Assembly: GCF_014650555.1 (NCBI RefSeq)
Contig: NZ_BMVE01000005.1
Location: 372,001 to 436,000, forward strand
DNA length: 64,000 bases
Source of the DNA: Streptomyces goshikiensis
GTDB taxonomy: Bacteria > Actinomycetota > Actinomycetes > Streptomycetales > Streptomycetaceae
Direction: 5' to 3'
Both the position numbers and the translations under genes were made by a program. Below, one piece after another: positions 8,466 through 15,886 of this stretch (within the stretch, counting starts at the first letter, position 1; each line of letters starts with the position of its first letter). A model generated the notes under the pieces. That model made no database searches, had not been told where the DNA came from, and was given only the letters and a program-made list of their open reading frames with translations.

Positions 8466-9287
8466 TCAGCCGAGGGCGAGGACGACCAGGGTGGTGGTCG
8501 CCGCGACCTCCGCGAGGGCGCCGAACACATCGCCCGTGACCCCGCCGAAGCGCCGCACGCAGCGGCGCAGCAGGAGCTGCGCGGCCGACAGCGCGGCGCA
8601 GAGCGCGAGCGCGGTCCGCGCGGCGGCGGGCAGGCCCAGCGGGAGGGCGGCGGCCGTGGCGGCCGCCAGGGTGAGCGCGGTGACGACGGCGGCGCGGCGG
8701 CGCGGGACCACGCCCGCGACCGCCGCACCCAGGCCCTCGGGGCGGGCCGCCGGAACGCCGTCGCGGCAGGCCAGGGTCAGGGCGAGGCGGGCGGTGACGG
8801 CGGCCAGGACGGCGGCGAGCGCCCCCCGGACCCAGCTGTCGGCGTACACGTCCGCCAGGGCCGCGGCCTGGATCAGCAGGACGAGCAGCAGGGTCACCAC
8901 CCCGAACGGCCCGATGTCGGACTGCTTCATGATCCGCAGCGCGTCCTCGGCGGGCTTCGCGCTGCCCAGCCCGTCGGCGGTGTCGGCCAGCCCGTCCAGG
9001 TGCAGGCCGCGGGTCAGCGCGGCCGGTACGGCGACGGTCACCGCCGCCGCGAGCAGCGGGCCGCCGCCGGCCACCAGCAGCAGCGCCCCCGCCGCGGCCG
9101 CGAGCAGCCCGACGGCCAGCCCGGCGAGCGGGGCGCAGGCCATGCCGGTACGGGCGGCCGGGCGGTCCCAGCGGGTGACGCGGGCCGGGAGCACGGTGAG
9201 CGTGCCGAACGCGAAGCGGAGCCCGTCGGCGAGGGAGGCGCGCTCCGAGGGCGGGACCGGCGGCGGATCATCGAACGAATCTGTCAT
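8466..9287 (-). CDS. cobS: Cobalamin synthase CobS (adenosylcobinamide-GDP ribazoletransferase)
   Basis: A 273-aa integral membrane enzyme that joins adenosylcobinamide-GDP to alpha-ribazole (or its phosphate) in the last assembly steps of vitamin B12. The signature LHLDGLADTADGLG lies near 95-108, followed by MKQSDIGPFGVV. Six or so hydrophobic segments are visible and the length is normal (about 250 aa plus a short extension). The usual partners cobU and cobT lie 4-6 kb downstream on the opposite strand rather than in one operon. I see no cobalamin riboswitch upstream. Confidence 0.92.
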   Translation of the reverse strand: MTDSFDDPPPVPPSERASLADGLRFAFGTLTVLPARVTRWDRPAARTGMACAPLAGLAVGLLAAAAGALLLVAGGGPLLAAAVTVAVPAALTRGLHLDGLADTADGLGSAKPAEDALRIMKQSDIGPFGVVTLLLVLLIQAAALADVYADSWVRGALAAVLAAVTARLALTLACRDGVPAARPEGLGAAVAGVVPRRRAAVVTALTLAAATAAALPLGLPAAARTALALCAALSAAQLLLRRCVRRFGGVTGDVFGALAEVAATTTLVVLALG

Positions 9288-9372
9288 CGGCGAGAACGGT
9301 ACCCGCTGGTTCCGGACGGTAAATTACCCATTACGGACCAAAGGGGAGTCGCCACGACAGGGGAGCCGGCGC

Positions 9373-10146
9373 ATGGGTCACTGGTGGTATCGGAACATCG
9401 TCGAACCGGAGAAGCTGCCGCTCCTGCTCGCGCTGCTCTCGTTCGTGACGTCGTTCCTGGTCACCCGTGTGATCACCCGGCTGATCCGGGCCGGGCGGGG
9501 GCCCTTCAAGAACATCACCCCGGGCGGGATGCACGTCCACCACGTGGTGCCCGGCGTGATCCTCGTGATCATCGGCGGCTTCGGCGCGATCGGCAGCGGC
9601 CGGCACAGCTTCGGCGGGCTGGCCTCCGCGGTGATCTTCGGGCTGGGCGCGGGCCTGGTGCTGGACGAGTTCGCGCTGATCCTGCACCTCGACGACGTCT
9701 ACTGGAGCGAGCAGGGCCGCAAGAGCGTGGAGATCGTGGTCCTGACCGCCGCGCTGGTGGCGCTGGTGCTCGGCGGGTTCCTGCCCTTCGGGGTCAACGA
9801 CCTCACCAGCGCGGAACGCCAGAGCCGCGGGCTGGTGGCGATGAACATGGCCACGAACTTCTTCCTGGCCCTGATCGCCCTGTGGAAGGGCAAGGCCCGC
9901 ACCGCCTTCTTCGGGACGGTCATCCCGTTCGTCGCGCTGGTCGGCGCGGTCCGGCTGGCCCGGCCCGGTTCCCCGTACGCCAAGCGCTTCTACTCCAACC
10001 GTCCCCGGGCCCGGGCCAAGGCCGGGCTGCGCGCCTTCCACCACGACCGGCGCTGGGCGATTCCGCGCCGCAGGTTCGAGAACTTCATCGGCGGGACCCC
10101 GGATCCGGCCGTGGCCCTGGAGAAACCCCCCGCCGACAAGCCGTGA
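9373..10146 (+). CDS. Integral membrane protein of unknown function
   Basis: A 257-aa protein with ATG start seven bases after GGGGAG. Six to seven hydrophobic segments cover residues 15-200. A His-rich motif GGMHVHHVVPGV (about 52-63) follows the first TM and a short amphipathic stretch, and could bind metal or haem. The basic C-terminus (about 205-257) is cytoplasmic. I know of no assigned role; such proteins are annotated as hypothetical integral membrane proteins in actinobacteria. It is divergent from cobS across 85 bp and is followed by a strong bidirectional terminator. Confidence 0.75.
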   Translation: MGHWWYRNIVEPEKLPLLLALLSFVTSFLVTRVITRLIRAGRGPFKNITPGGMHVHHVVPGVILVIIGGFGAIGSGRHSFGGLASAVIFGLGAGLVLDEFALILHLDDVYWSEQGRKSVEIVVLTAALVALVLGGFLPFGVNDLTSAERQSRGLVAMNMATNFFLALIALWKGKARTAFFGTVIPFVALVGAVRLARPGSPYAKRFYSNRPRARAKAGLRAFHHDRRWAIPRRRFENFIGGTPDPAVALEKPPADKP

Positions 10147-10154
10147 GCACGCGC

Positions 10155-10187
10155 GACGGGCCCGCCCCGGGAAGGGGCGGGCCCGTC
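10155..10187. terminator. Bidirectional terminator
   Basis: A perfect 14-bp stem (10155-10168 with 10174-10187) with loop GGGAA lies between the membrane protein gene and the convergent pspAA. Confidence 0.85.
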
Positions 10188-10217
10188 CGTCCGCCGTGTC
10201 GGTGGCCGTACGCCGGT

Positions 10218-10496
10218 TCAGCCCGGGATCAGGCCGTCGTCGCTGAGCATCTCCTTGACCTCGCCGAGGCTCGCGTCCTGCCCGGGGAGGATCAGCTCGG
10301 ACGGTTCCAGGACCTCGTCCGGGAGCGGTGCGCCGAGCCTGCGCACGGCGTCGAGCAGGGCGCCCAGCGTCCGCCGGAAGCCCTCCTCGTCACCGGACTC
10401 CAGCTCCGCGAGGAGTTCGTCGTCCAGCGCGTTCAGTTCGGCGAAGTGGCCGTCGGCGACGTCCAGCTGCCCTTCCCCCATGATGCGGACAATCAT
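10218..10496 (-). CDS. pspAA: PspA-associated protein PspAA
   Basis: A 92-aa small acidic protein beginning MIVRIMGEGQ, with the actinobacterial PspAA pattern (MIVRIMGEGQ...LNALDDELLAELESGDEEGF). It lies 13 bp downstream of pspA on the same strand, the standard arrangement of this pair. PspAA is thought to work with PspA in the envelope-stress response, but its molecular job is not established. Confidence 0.8.
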   Translation of the reverse strand: MIVRIMGEGQLDVADGHFAELNALDDELLAELESGDEEGFRRTLGALLDAVRRLGAPLPDEVLEPSELILPGQDASLGEVKEMLSDDGLIPG

Positions 10497-10509
10497 GACG
10501 GGCCCCGTC

Positions 10510-11304
10510 CTACTGCTTGTCGAACCGGTGCTGGGTCTGCGACGGCTGGCCGGTGCCGGGGGCGCCGCCCTCGATGGCCTGCTGCTGGGCGGACGGGCCG
10601 CCCGCCAGCTCGGCCTTCATGCGCTGGAGCTCCAGCTCCACGTCCGTACCGCCGGAGAGGCGGTCCAGCTCGGCCTGGATGTCGTCCTTGGAGCCCAGCC
10701 CGCTCTGGTCGTCGAGCGCGCCGGAGGCCAGCAGCTCGTCGATCGCGCCGGCGCGGGCCTGGAGCTGGGCGGTCTTGTCCTCGGCCCGCTGGATGGCCAG
10801 GCCGACGTCGCTCATCTCCTCGGAGATGCCGGAGAAGGACTCCGCGATCCGCGTCTGCGCCTGGGCGGCCGTGTACGTGGCCTTGATGGTCTCCTTCTTG
10901 GTGCGGAAGGCGTCCACCTTGGCCTGGAGCCGCTGGGCGGCCAGCGTCAGCTTCTCCTCCTCGCCCTGGAGGGTCTGGTGCTGCACCTCCAGGTCGCTGA
11001 CCTGCTGCTGAAGCGAGGCGCGGCGGGACAGGGCCTCGCGGGCCAGGTCCTCGCGGCCGAGGGCGAGGGCCTTGCGGCCCTGGTCCTCCAGCTTGGCGGA
11101 CTGTCCCTGGAGCTGGTTCAGCTGCAGCTCCAGGCGCTTGCGGGAAGTCGCCACGTCGGCGACGCCGCGGCGCACCTTCTGAAGCAGCTCCAGCTGCTTC
11201 TGGTACGAGTAGTCGAGGGTCTCGCGCGGGTCCTCGGCCCGGTCCAGGGCCTTGTTCGCCTTCGCGCGGAAGATCATCCCCATACGCTTCATGACACCGC
11301 TCAT
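10510..11304 (-). CDS. pspA: Phage shock protein A (PspA/IM30 family)
   Basis: A 264-aa peripheral membrane protein that assembles into large oligomers (ESCRT-III fold) and protects a damaged cytoplasmic membrane. Nearly the whole chain is helical coiled coil (about 25-215). The N-terminal amphipathic helix MKRMGMIFRAKANKAL and the conserved DPRETLDYSYQKQLE are present. The Gln/Gly-rich tail (about 235-264) is poorly conserved. The start MSGVMKRM (11304) is preferred over an upstream ATG at 11361, whose 19 extra residues do not look like the family. A sigma-E-like promoter lies at 11535-11562 on the same strand, fitting envelope-stress control. Confidence 0.92.
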   Translation of the reverse strand: MSGVMKRMGMIFRAKANKALDRAEDPRETLDYSYQKQLELLQKVRRGVADVATSRKRLELQLNQLQGQSAKLEDQGRKALALGREDLAREALSRRASLQQQVSDLEVQHQTLQGEEEKLTLAAQRLQAKVDAFRTKKETIKATYTAAQAQTRIAESFSGISEEMSDVGLAIQRAEDKTAQLQARAGAIDELLASGALDDQSGLGSKDDIQAELDRLSGGTDVELELQRMKAELAGGPSAQQQAIEGGAPGTGQPSQTQHRFDKQ

Positions 11305-11534
11305 GGGCTTCGCGCGCCCCCTTCTAGACGGACTGTGCTCCAGGTCACCGACAGGACCCACAGTACGGGCCCTGCTTCCATTACCGCACTGTTCGAGTAC
11401 GGATGCGCTCCTCCTCCAGGACGACTGATCCTTCGCCGTGTCAGGCGTAAGGAGTAGGTGGCCCCCCGATCCGGTCCGGGTGCGCTCCGGGGAGGGCGGC
11501 CGCGCGGTGAAGACCTCGCGGTCCTCACAGGGGG

Positions 11535-11562
11535 AAGACGCCCGCCGTTGCCGGATCGTTCC
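11535..11562 (-). promoter_or_regulatory. Candidate sigma-E-type ECF promoter of pspA
   Basis: On the minus strand GGAAC (11562-11558) is followed after 17 bases by CGTCTT (11540-11535), a close match to the sigma-E consensus. The start site would be near 11527, leaving a leader of about 220 bases before the pspA ATG. The spacing is identical to that of the candidate promoter at 184-210. Confidence 0.5.
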
Positions 11563-11595
11563 CGGCCGGGGTGGGGGCCCGCGCCCGCAACCACG

Positions 11596-11601
11596 TAGGC
11601 T
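11596..11601 (+). promoter_or_regulatory. -10 box of a leaderless gene
   Basis: TAGGCT ends eight bases before the GTG at 11610, so transcription would begin at or next to the start codon. No Shine-Dalgarno sequence is visible. No good -35 is seen. Confidence 0.4.
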
Positions 11602-11609
11602 TGGGTTTT

Positions 11610-12209
11610 GTGTTTGGTAGCCGCTCCTCCAAGGAAGAGAAGGCCGCCGCCACCGACAAGGTGAGCGCCGACCTCTCGCAGCCCCGTGACCCGCAGGCCC
11701 CCAAGGGCCGCCCTACGCCGAAGCGTGCTGTGGCCCAGTCGCAGCGCAAGAGCGTGGTGGCCTCGACCGGAAACCGCAAGGAGGATGCCAAGCGAGCCCG
11801 TGAGCGCCGTCGCGTGGAGATGGCCAAGCAGCGCGAGGCGCTGGCCAGCGGCGACGAGCGCTACCTGCCCACCCGTGACAAGGGCCCGGTGCGCCGCTTC
11901 GTCCGCGACTTCGTCGACTCCCGCTTCTCGGTCGCCGAGATGTTCCTGCCGCTCGCGGTGATCATCCTGGTGCTCAGCATGGTGCGGGTGCCCTCGATCC
12001 AGAACATCGCGCTGATCCTGTGGCTCGCCGTGATCGCGCTGATCATCGTCGACTCCGTCGGCCTGCTGTTCCGCCTCCGCAAGGCCCTCAGCCAGCGCTT
12101 CCCGGACGAGCCGCGCCGCGGCGCGGTGGCGTACGGCCTGATGCGCACCCTCCAGATGCGCCGGCTCCGCCTGCCGAAGCCGCAGGTCAAGCGCGGGGAA
12201 CGGCCCTGA
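11610..12209 (+). CDS. DUF3043 membrane protein
   Basis: A 199-aa actinobacterial protein. The N-terminal half is highly charged and basic (about 1-90: KEEKAAATDK..., RARERRRVEMAKQREAL). The core YLPTRDKGPVRRFVRDFVDSRF is typical of the DUF3043 family. Two membrane segments follow at about 112-130 and 135-155, then a basic tail. Function is unknown in the family. The GTG start has no ribosome site and sits just after a -10 box, suggesting a leaderless transcript. The stop codon overlaps the start of the methyltransferase gene. Confidence 0.8.
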   Translation: MFGSRSSKEEKAAATDKVSADLSQPRDPQAPKGRPTPKRAVAQSQRKSVVASTGNRKEDAKRARERRRVEMAKQREALASGDERYLPTRDKGPVRRFVRDFVDSRFSVAEMFLPLAVIILVLSMVRVPSIQNIALILWLAVIALIIVDSVGLLFRLRKALSQRFPDEPRRGAVAYGLMRTLQMRRLRLPKPQVKRGERP

Positions 12210-13033
12210 GCGGAGGGACGCCCGGGGCGTCGGGGGGGAATGTTTCCAAAGGCTGGGCCTCGGGGGGAGCCAGGCTGTGGCTGGAGGGCCTGGGCGGACT
12301 GCGCAACGCCGTCCGCCAGGAGCTGGTGGGCCGGCAGGTCGACGAGCAGATCGCGCAGCGCTTCCCGGTGGGGCAGCGGCTGCGCGTCCTCGACGTCGGC
12401 ATGGGCCAGGGCACCCAGGCACTGCGCCTCGCGCGCGCCGGGCACAAGGTCACGGGCCTGGAGAAGGATCCGGGCATGCTGGACGTCGCCCGCGCGGCGC
12501 TGGCCGGCGAGCCCGCCGGGATCCAGGACCGCGTCGAGCTGATCGAGGGCGACGGCCGCGAGACCGGCGCGCACTTCCTGCCGGGCAGTTTCGACATCGT
12601 GCTCTGCCACGGCGTGCTGATGTACGTACCCGAGCCGGACGCGATGCTCGCCGGGCTGGCCCGGATGCTGGCGCCGGGCGGTCTGCTGTCCCTGCTGGTG
12701 CGCAACGGCGACGCGCTCGCCATGCGGCCCGGGCTGGACGGCGACTGGTCGGGCGCGCTGGCCGCGTTCGACACCACCGACTACACGAACCGGCTCGGCC
12801 TGGACGTGCGCGCCGACCGGCTGTCCGGGCTGACCGCCACGCTGTCCGGGATCGGGGCGCCGCTTCAGTCCTGGTACGGCGTCCGGGTCTTCACCGACGG
12901 CACCGAGGCCGGGGAGCAGCTCCCGCCGGAGGACGAGCTGGAGCGGCTGCTGGCCGCCGAGGAGCGCGCCGGGCGCAGCGATCCGTACCGCGGCGTGGCC
13001 GCGCTGCTGCACCTGTGCGGCGTCCGGGGCTGA
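12206..13033 (+). CDS. Class I SAM-dependent methyltransferase, probable CTG start
   Basis: A 275-aa protein with the Rossmann methyltransferase pattern: motif I VLDVGMGQGTQALRLA (about 55-70), the acidic end of strand 2 in VTGLEKDPGM, motif IV in FDIVLCHGVLMYV, and the post-motif LARMLAPGGLLSLL. The substrate is unknown. No in-frame ATG or GTG exists between the previous stop and well inside the fold. CTG at 12206 overlaps the DUF3043 TGA in the sequence CTGA and follows GGGGAA by five bases, so I take it as the start with translational coupling. A frame problem or another start would change only the N-terminus. Confidence 0.75.
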   Translation: MSGGTPGASGGNVSKGWASGGARLWLEGLGGLRNAVRQELVGRQVDEQIAQRFPVGQRLRVLDVGMGQGTQALRLARAGHKVTGLEKDPGMLDVARAALAGEPAGIQDRVELIEGDGRETGAHFLPGSFDIVLCHGVLMYVPEPDAMLAGLARMLAPGGLLSLLVRNGDALAMRPGLDGDWSGALAAFDTTDYTNRLGLDVRADRLSGLTATLSGIGAPLQSWYGVRVFTDGTEAGEQLPPEDELERLLAAEERAGRSDPYRGVAALLHLCGVRG

Positions 13034-13061
13034 ACCGGCCGCGCGCGTCATCACCGCCGTA

Positions 13062-13102
13062 CGAAGCGACCCGGGCCCCCGCGAGGGGTCCGGGTCGCTT
13101 CG
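13062..13102. terminator. Bidirectional terminator
   Basis: An 18-bp stem with one G-T wobble (13062-13079 with 13085-13102) and a 5-base loop lies between the methyltransferase gene and the convergent small gene. Confidence 0.8.
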
Positions 13103-13137
13103 TGTCCGGGCGCCGGGCGCCTCGGGCGCCGAACGCC

Positions 13138-13350
13138 TCAGGCGTCCAGCGCCTCGCGCAGGCTCATCGTGTAGAGCTCCTCGCCGGAGTCGTTCGACAG
13201 CTTCACCCGCTCGGTGCCGCCCTCCAGCAGGTCCTTCCAGTACTCACCGATCCAGGACTCCGCGTCCCCCTGCGTGGTGAACTCCTCGGGAACCACCGAC
13301 GGGGTCGTCTCGTCGCCGTCGGCCTTCTCGAACCGCCACGTCCACGCCAT
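13138..13350 (-). CDS. Small conserved actinobacterial protein
   Basis: A 70-aa acidic protein starting MAWTWRFEKADG, with ATG six bases after GGAGG. It contains EEFTTQGDAESWIGEYWKDLLEGG, a pattern I associate with a widespread short Streptomyces protein of unknown function. An upstream ATG at 13440 would add 30 residues that look like non-coding sequence, so the shorter start is used. No domain with a known role is visible. Confidence 0.75.
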   Translation of the reverse strand: MAWTWRFEKADGDETTPSVVPEEFTTQGDAESWIGEYWKDLLEGGTERVKLSNDSGEELYTMSLREALDA

Positions 13351-13466
13351 GTCCGCCTCCGTTGCTCGTCCGTCGCTGTGCTGCTGCCGTGCTGTTGCTC
13401 GCCTTGAGTCTGCCCCGCAGAGTAGCCGGGCGAGCATCACTCGCGGCGACGCGGGAGGATCATCCC

Positions 13467-14672
13467 GTGGAACTCACTCTGCTCGGCACCGGAACACCCG
13501 AAGGACTGCCCCGCCCCGGCTGTCCCTGCGCGGCCTGCGCGGTCTCCGTGGGCCCCCGGGCCCGGGCCGCGACCGCCGTCCTGGTCGACGGGGCGCTGCT
13601 GCTCGACCTGACCCCCGGCGCGGTGCTGGCGGGCGCCCGCGCCGGGCATTCGCTGGCCGGTGTCCGGCAGGTCCTGCTGACGCACCCGCACGACGGGCCG
13701 GCCGTGGAGCTGCCGCCCGGGCTGCCGGCGGCGGGGCGGGTGCCGGACGGCCAGGAGCTCGCGGTGATCAGCGGGCACCGGGTCCGGGCGGTACCGATGG
13801 ACGCGCCGGGCACCGGGTACGAGGTGACCGGGCCGGACGGCAGCCGGCTGCTGTACCTGCCGCCGGGCGGTGCCCCCGCCGGGACGGCCGGCATGCTCGC
13901 CCCGCGGCCCTACGACATGGTGCTCGCCGACGTACTGGGGCGGCCGGAGGCGCTGGCCCGGCTGCGGGCGAGCGGCGCGGTGGGCCCGACCACGGACGTG
14001 ATCGCCGTGCACCTGGACCACGACACCCCGCCGGGCCGGGAGCTGGAGCGCCGGTGCGCCGCCGCCGGGGCCCGCGCGGTGCCGGACGGGACCACGGTGC
14101 TGGTCGGCGAGTACCACGCGGTACCGGACCTGCCGCGCCGCACGCTGGTGCTGGGCGGGGCGCGCTCCGGGAAGTCGTACGAGGCGGAACGCCGGCTCGC
14201 CGGGTTCCCGGAGGTCGTGTACGTGGCCACGGGCGGCTCCCGCGAGGGGGACGCGGAGTGGGCGGCGCGGGTGGGACTGCACCGGGAGCGGCGGCCGTCG
14301 TCCTGGCGGACGGTGGAGACCTGCGAACTGGTCCCGCTGCTGGTGGAGGGCGGGCCGCCGCTGCTGGTCGACTGCCTGGCGCTGTGGCTGACCGACGCGA
14401 TGGACCGGGCCGGGGCCTGGGACGACGCCGTCTGGGCGGCGACGGGTCGCAAGGAGCTGGCCGAGCGGGTGGCGGAGCTGGTGGCCGCGGTCCGGTCGAC
14501 GCGGCGGACGGTGGTGGCGGTGAGCAACGAGGTGGGCTCCGGGGTCGTCCCCGCGACGGCCTCGGGGCGCCGGTTCCGCGACGAACTGGGCCGCCTGAAC
14601 AACGCGGTGGCCGCCGAGTGCGAGCACGTCCTGCTGGTGCTGGCCGGGCAGGCGCTGGTCCTGAAGGACTGA
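13467..14672 (+). CDS. cobU: MBL-fold domain fused to CobU (adenosylcobinamide kinase/guanylyltransferase)
   Basis: A 401-aa two-domain protein. Residues 226-401 are CobU, which phosphorylates adenosylcobinamide and attaches GMP: P-loop GGARSGKS (230-237), the guanylylation-region His272 in LHRERRP, and VVAVSNEVGSGVVP near 349-362. Residues 1-215 resemble a metallo-beta-lactamase/PhnP-like hydrolase: LLGTGTPEG at the start, a Cys-rich GCPCAAC (18-24), THPHDG (72-77) and HLDHDTPPG (182-190). The metal motif reads HPHDG rather than HxHxDH, so one expected His is absent. The GTG start lies seven bases after GGGAGGA. cobT follows 69 bp downstream. Confidence 0.9.
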   Translation: MELTLLGTGTPEGLPRPGCPCAACAVSVGPRARAATAVLVDGALLLDLTPGAVLAGARAGHSLAGVRQVLLTHPHDGPAVELPPGLPAAGRVPDGQELAVISGHRVRAVPMDAPGTGYEVTGPDGSRLLYLPPGGAPAGTAGMLAPRPYDMVLADVLGRPEALARLRASGAVGPTTDVIAVHLDHDTPPGRELERRCAAAGARAVPDGTTVLVGEYHAVPDLPRRTLVLGGARSGKSYEAERRLAGFPEVVYVATGGSREGDAEWAARVGLHRERRPSSWRTVETCELVPLLVEGGPPLLVDCLALWLTDAMDRAGAWDDAVWAATGRKELAERVAELVAAVRSTRRTVVAVSNEVGSGVVPATASGRRFRDELGRLNNAVAAECEHVLLVLAGQALVLKD

Positions 14673-14706
14673 CCGCGCAGGCGCGGACGCGCGCCGCCGG
14701 CGGGGC

Positions 14707-14734
14707 TTGGGGAGGGCCTCACCGGCTGTACGCT
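14707..14734 (+). promoter_or_regulatory. Candidate promoter of leaderless cobT
   Basis: TTGGGG (14707-14712) and TACGCT (14729-14734) are 16 bases apart. The -10 ends seven bases before the cobT ATG, and no ribosome binding site is visible, which fits a leaderless mRNA. Confidence 0.4.
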
Positions 14735-14741
14735 CTGGCAG

Positions 14742-15806
14742 ATGACCACGCTGAATCTCGACGACTTCTCCGATCTGATCGAGCGCCCCGACGGGGGCGT
14801 TCGGCGTGACGCCGAAGAGCGGCGTGAGCGGCTGGCCGTGCCGCCCGGGGCGTTGGGCCGGCTGGACGAGCTCGCCGACTGGCTCGCCGCCGCGCAGGGG
14901 CAGGTTCCCGTCAGGCCGATCGAGCGGCCCCGCGTCGTGCTGTTCGCCGCCGACCACGGCATCGCCGCCGAGGGCGTGTCGGGGCGGGCCGCCGGCACCG
15001 CCCACGAGCTGGTGCGCTCCGTCCTGGACGGGCGCAGCCCCGTCTCGATCCTGGCCGGCCGCCTCGGCGCCACCGTACGGATCGTCGACGCGGGCCTGGA
15101 CTGCGAACCGGAGCTGCTCCCCGAGGACATCGTCCGCCACCGGGTGCGGCGCGGCAGCGGGCGGATCCACGTCGAGGACGCGCTGACGGTCGAGGAGGCC
15201 GAGGCGGCGCTGCGGCTCGGGATGCGGATCGCCGACGAGGAGGCCGACTCCGGCACCGACCTGGTGGTCCTCGGCGATCTGAGCGTCGGCGGCACCACCA
15301 TCGCGGCGACGCTGGTCGCCGCGCTCTGCGGAACCGACGCCTCCGTCGTCACTGGCCGCGGCGGGACGCCCATCGACGACCTCGCCTGGATGCGCAAGTG
15401 CGCCGCGATCCGCGACGCGCTGCGCCGGGCCCGGCCCGTCCTCGGCGACCAGGTCGCGCTGCTGGCGGCCGTCGGCGGTACGGACGTCGCCGCGATGACC
15501 GGGTTCCTGCTCCAGTGCGCGGTGCGCCGTACGCCCGTCATCCTCGACGGGGTCGTCTCCGCGGCCTGCGGACTGGTGGCCCAGCGCGCCGCGTTCCGGG
15601 CGCCGGACTGGTGGCTCGCGGGCCAGGCCAGCGGCGAGCCGGGGCAGGCGAAGGCCCTGGACCGGATGGCACTCAACCCTGTGCTCGACCACGGCGTCAC
15701 TGTGGGAGAAGGAACCGGGGCCTTGCTGGCGCTCCCCTTGGTCCAGGCGGCCGCCGCACTCGCGGCGGAACTCCCGGAGCGGGCCGTGGAGCAGCCGACG
15801 CAATAG
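14742..15806 (+). CDS. cobT: CobT, nicotinate-nucleotide-dimethylbenzimidazole phosphoribosyltransferase
   Basis: A 354-aa cytoplasmic enzyme that makes alpha-ribazole 5'-phosphate from DMB and nicotinate mononucleotide for the lower ligand of B12. Seen motifs: VVLFAADHGIAAEGVS, LGDLSVGGTTIAATL, AVGGTDVAAMTGF and, near the C-terminus, LNPVLDHGVTVGEGTGALLALPLV, which carries the catalytic Glu. Length is normal. It probably functions with the upstream CobU fusion and with CobS encoded 5 kb away. ATG start with no ribosome site; see the promoter entry. Confidence 0.95.
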   Translation: MTTLNLDDFSDLIERPDGGVRRDAEERRERLAVPPGALGRLDELADWLAAAQGQVPVRPIERPRVVLFAADHGIAAEGVSGRAAGTAHELVRSVLDGRSPVSILAGRLGATVRIVDAGLDCEPELLPEDIVRHRVRRGSGRIHVEDALTVEEAEAALRLGMRIADEEADSGTDLVVLGDLSVGGTTIAATLVAALCGTDASVVTGRGGTPIDDLAWMRKCAAIRDALRRARPVLGDQVALLAAVGGTDVAAMTGFLLQCAVRRTPVILDGVVSAACGLVAQRAAFRAPDWWLAGQASGEPGQAKALDRMALNPVLDHGVTVGEGTGALLALPLVQAAAALAAELPERAVEQPTQ

Positions 15807-15886
15807 GCGAACCGGCGCCCCGGACCCGACCGGTCCGCGGCGCCTGGACCGCCCGTGGACGGTGACGCCCCATATCATCGCGTCTC

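Larger units (their letters stand above)
11305..11609. other. Divergent intergenic region pspA-DUF3043
   Basis: 305 bp without a gene. It contains the candidate ECF promoter for pspA at 11535-11562 and the -10 of the leaderless gene starting at 11610. The remaining 11305-11530 would be the long pspA leader; I see no clear structure in it. Confidence 0.6.

Noticed and set aside
4749..10886. Very long open frame on the plus strand antisense to the RND, regulator and cobS genes
   Set aside because: The translation is low-complexity Arg/Asp/Gly/Gln sequence without domains, and the minus-strand genes show clear family motifs. Long antisense frames are usual at this GC content.
8424..14741. Cobalamin riboswitch upstream of cobS, cobU or cobT
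   Set aside because: The upstream regions are short (85-120 bp or less) and show no B12-box-like sequence or multi-stem structure.
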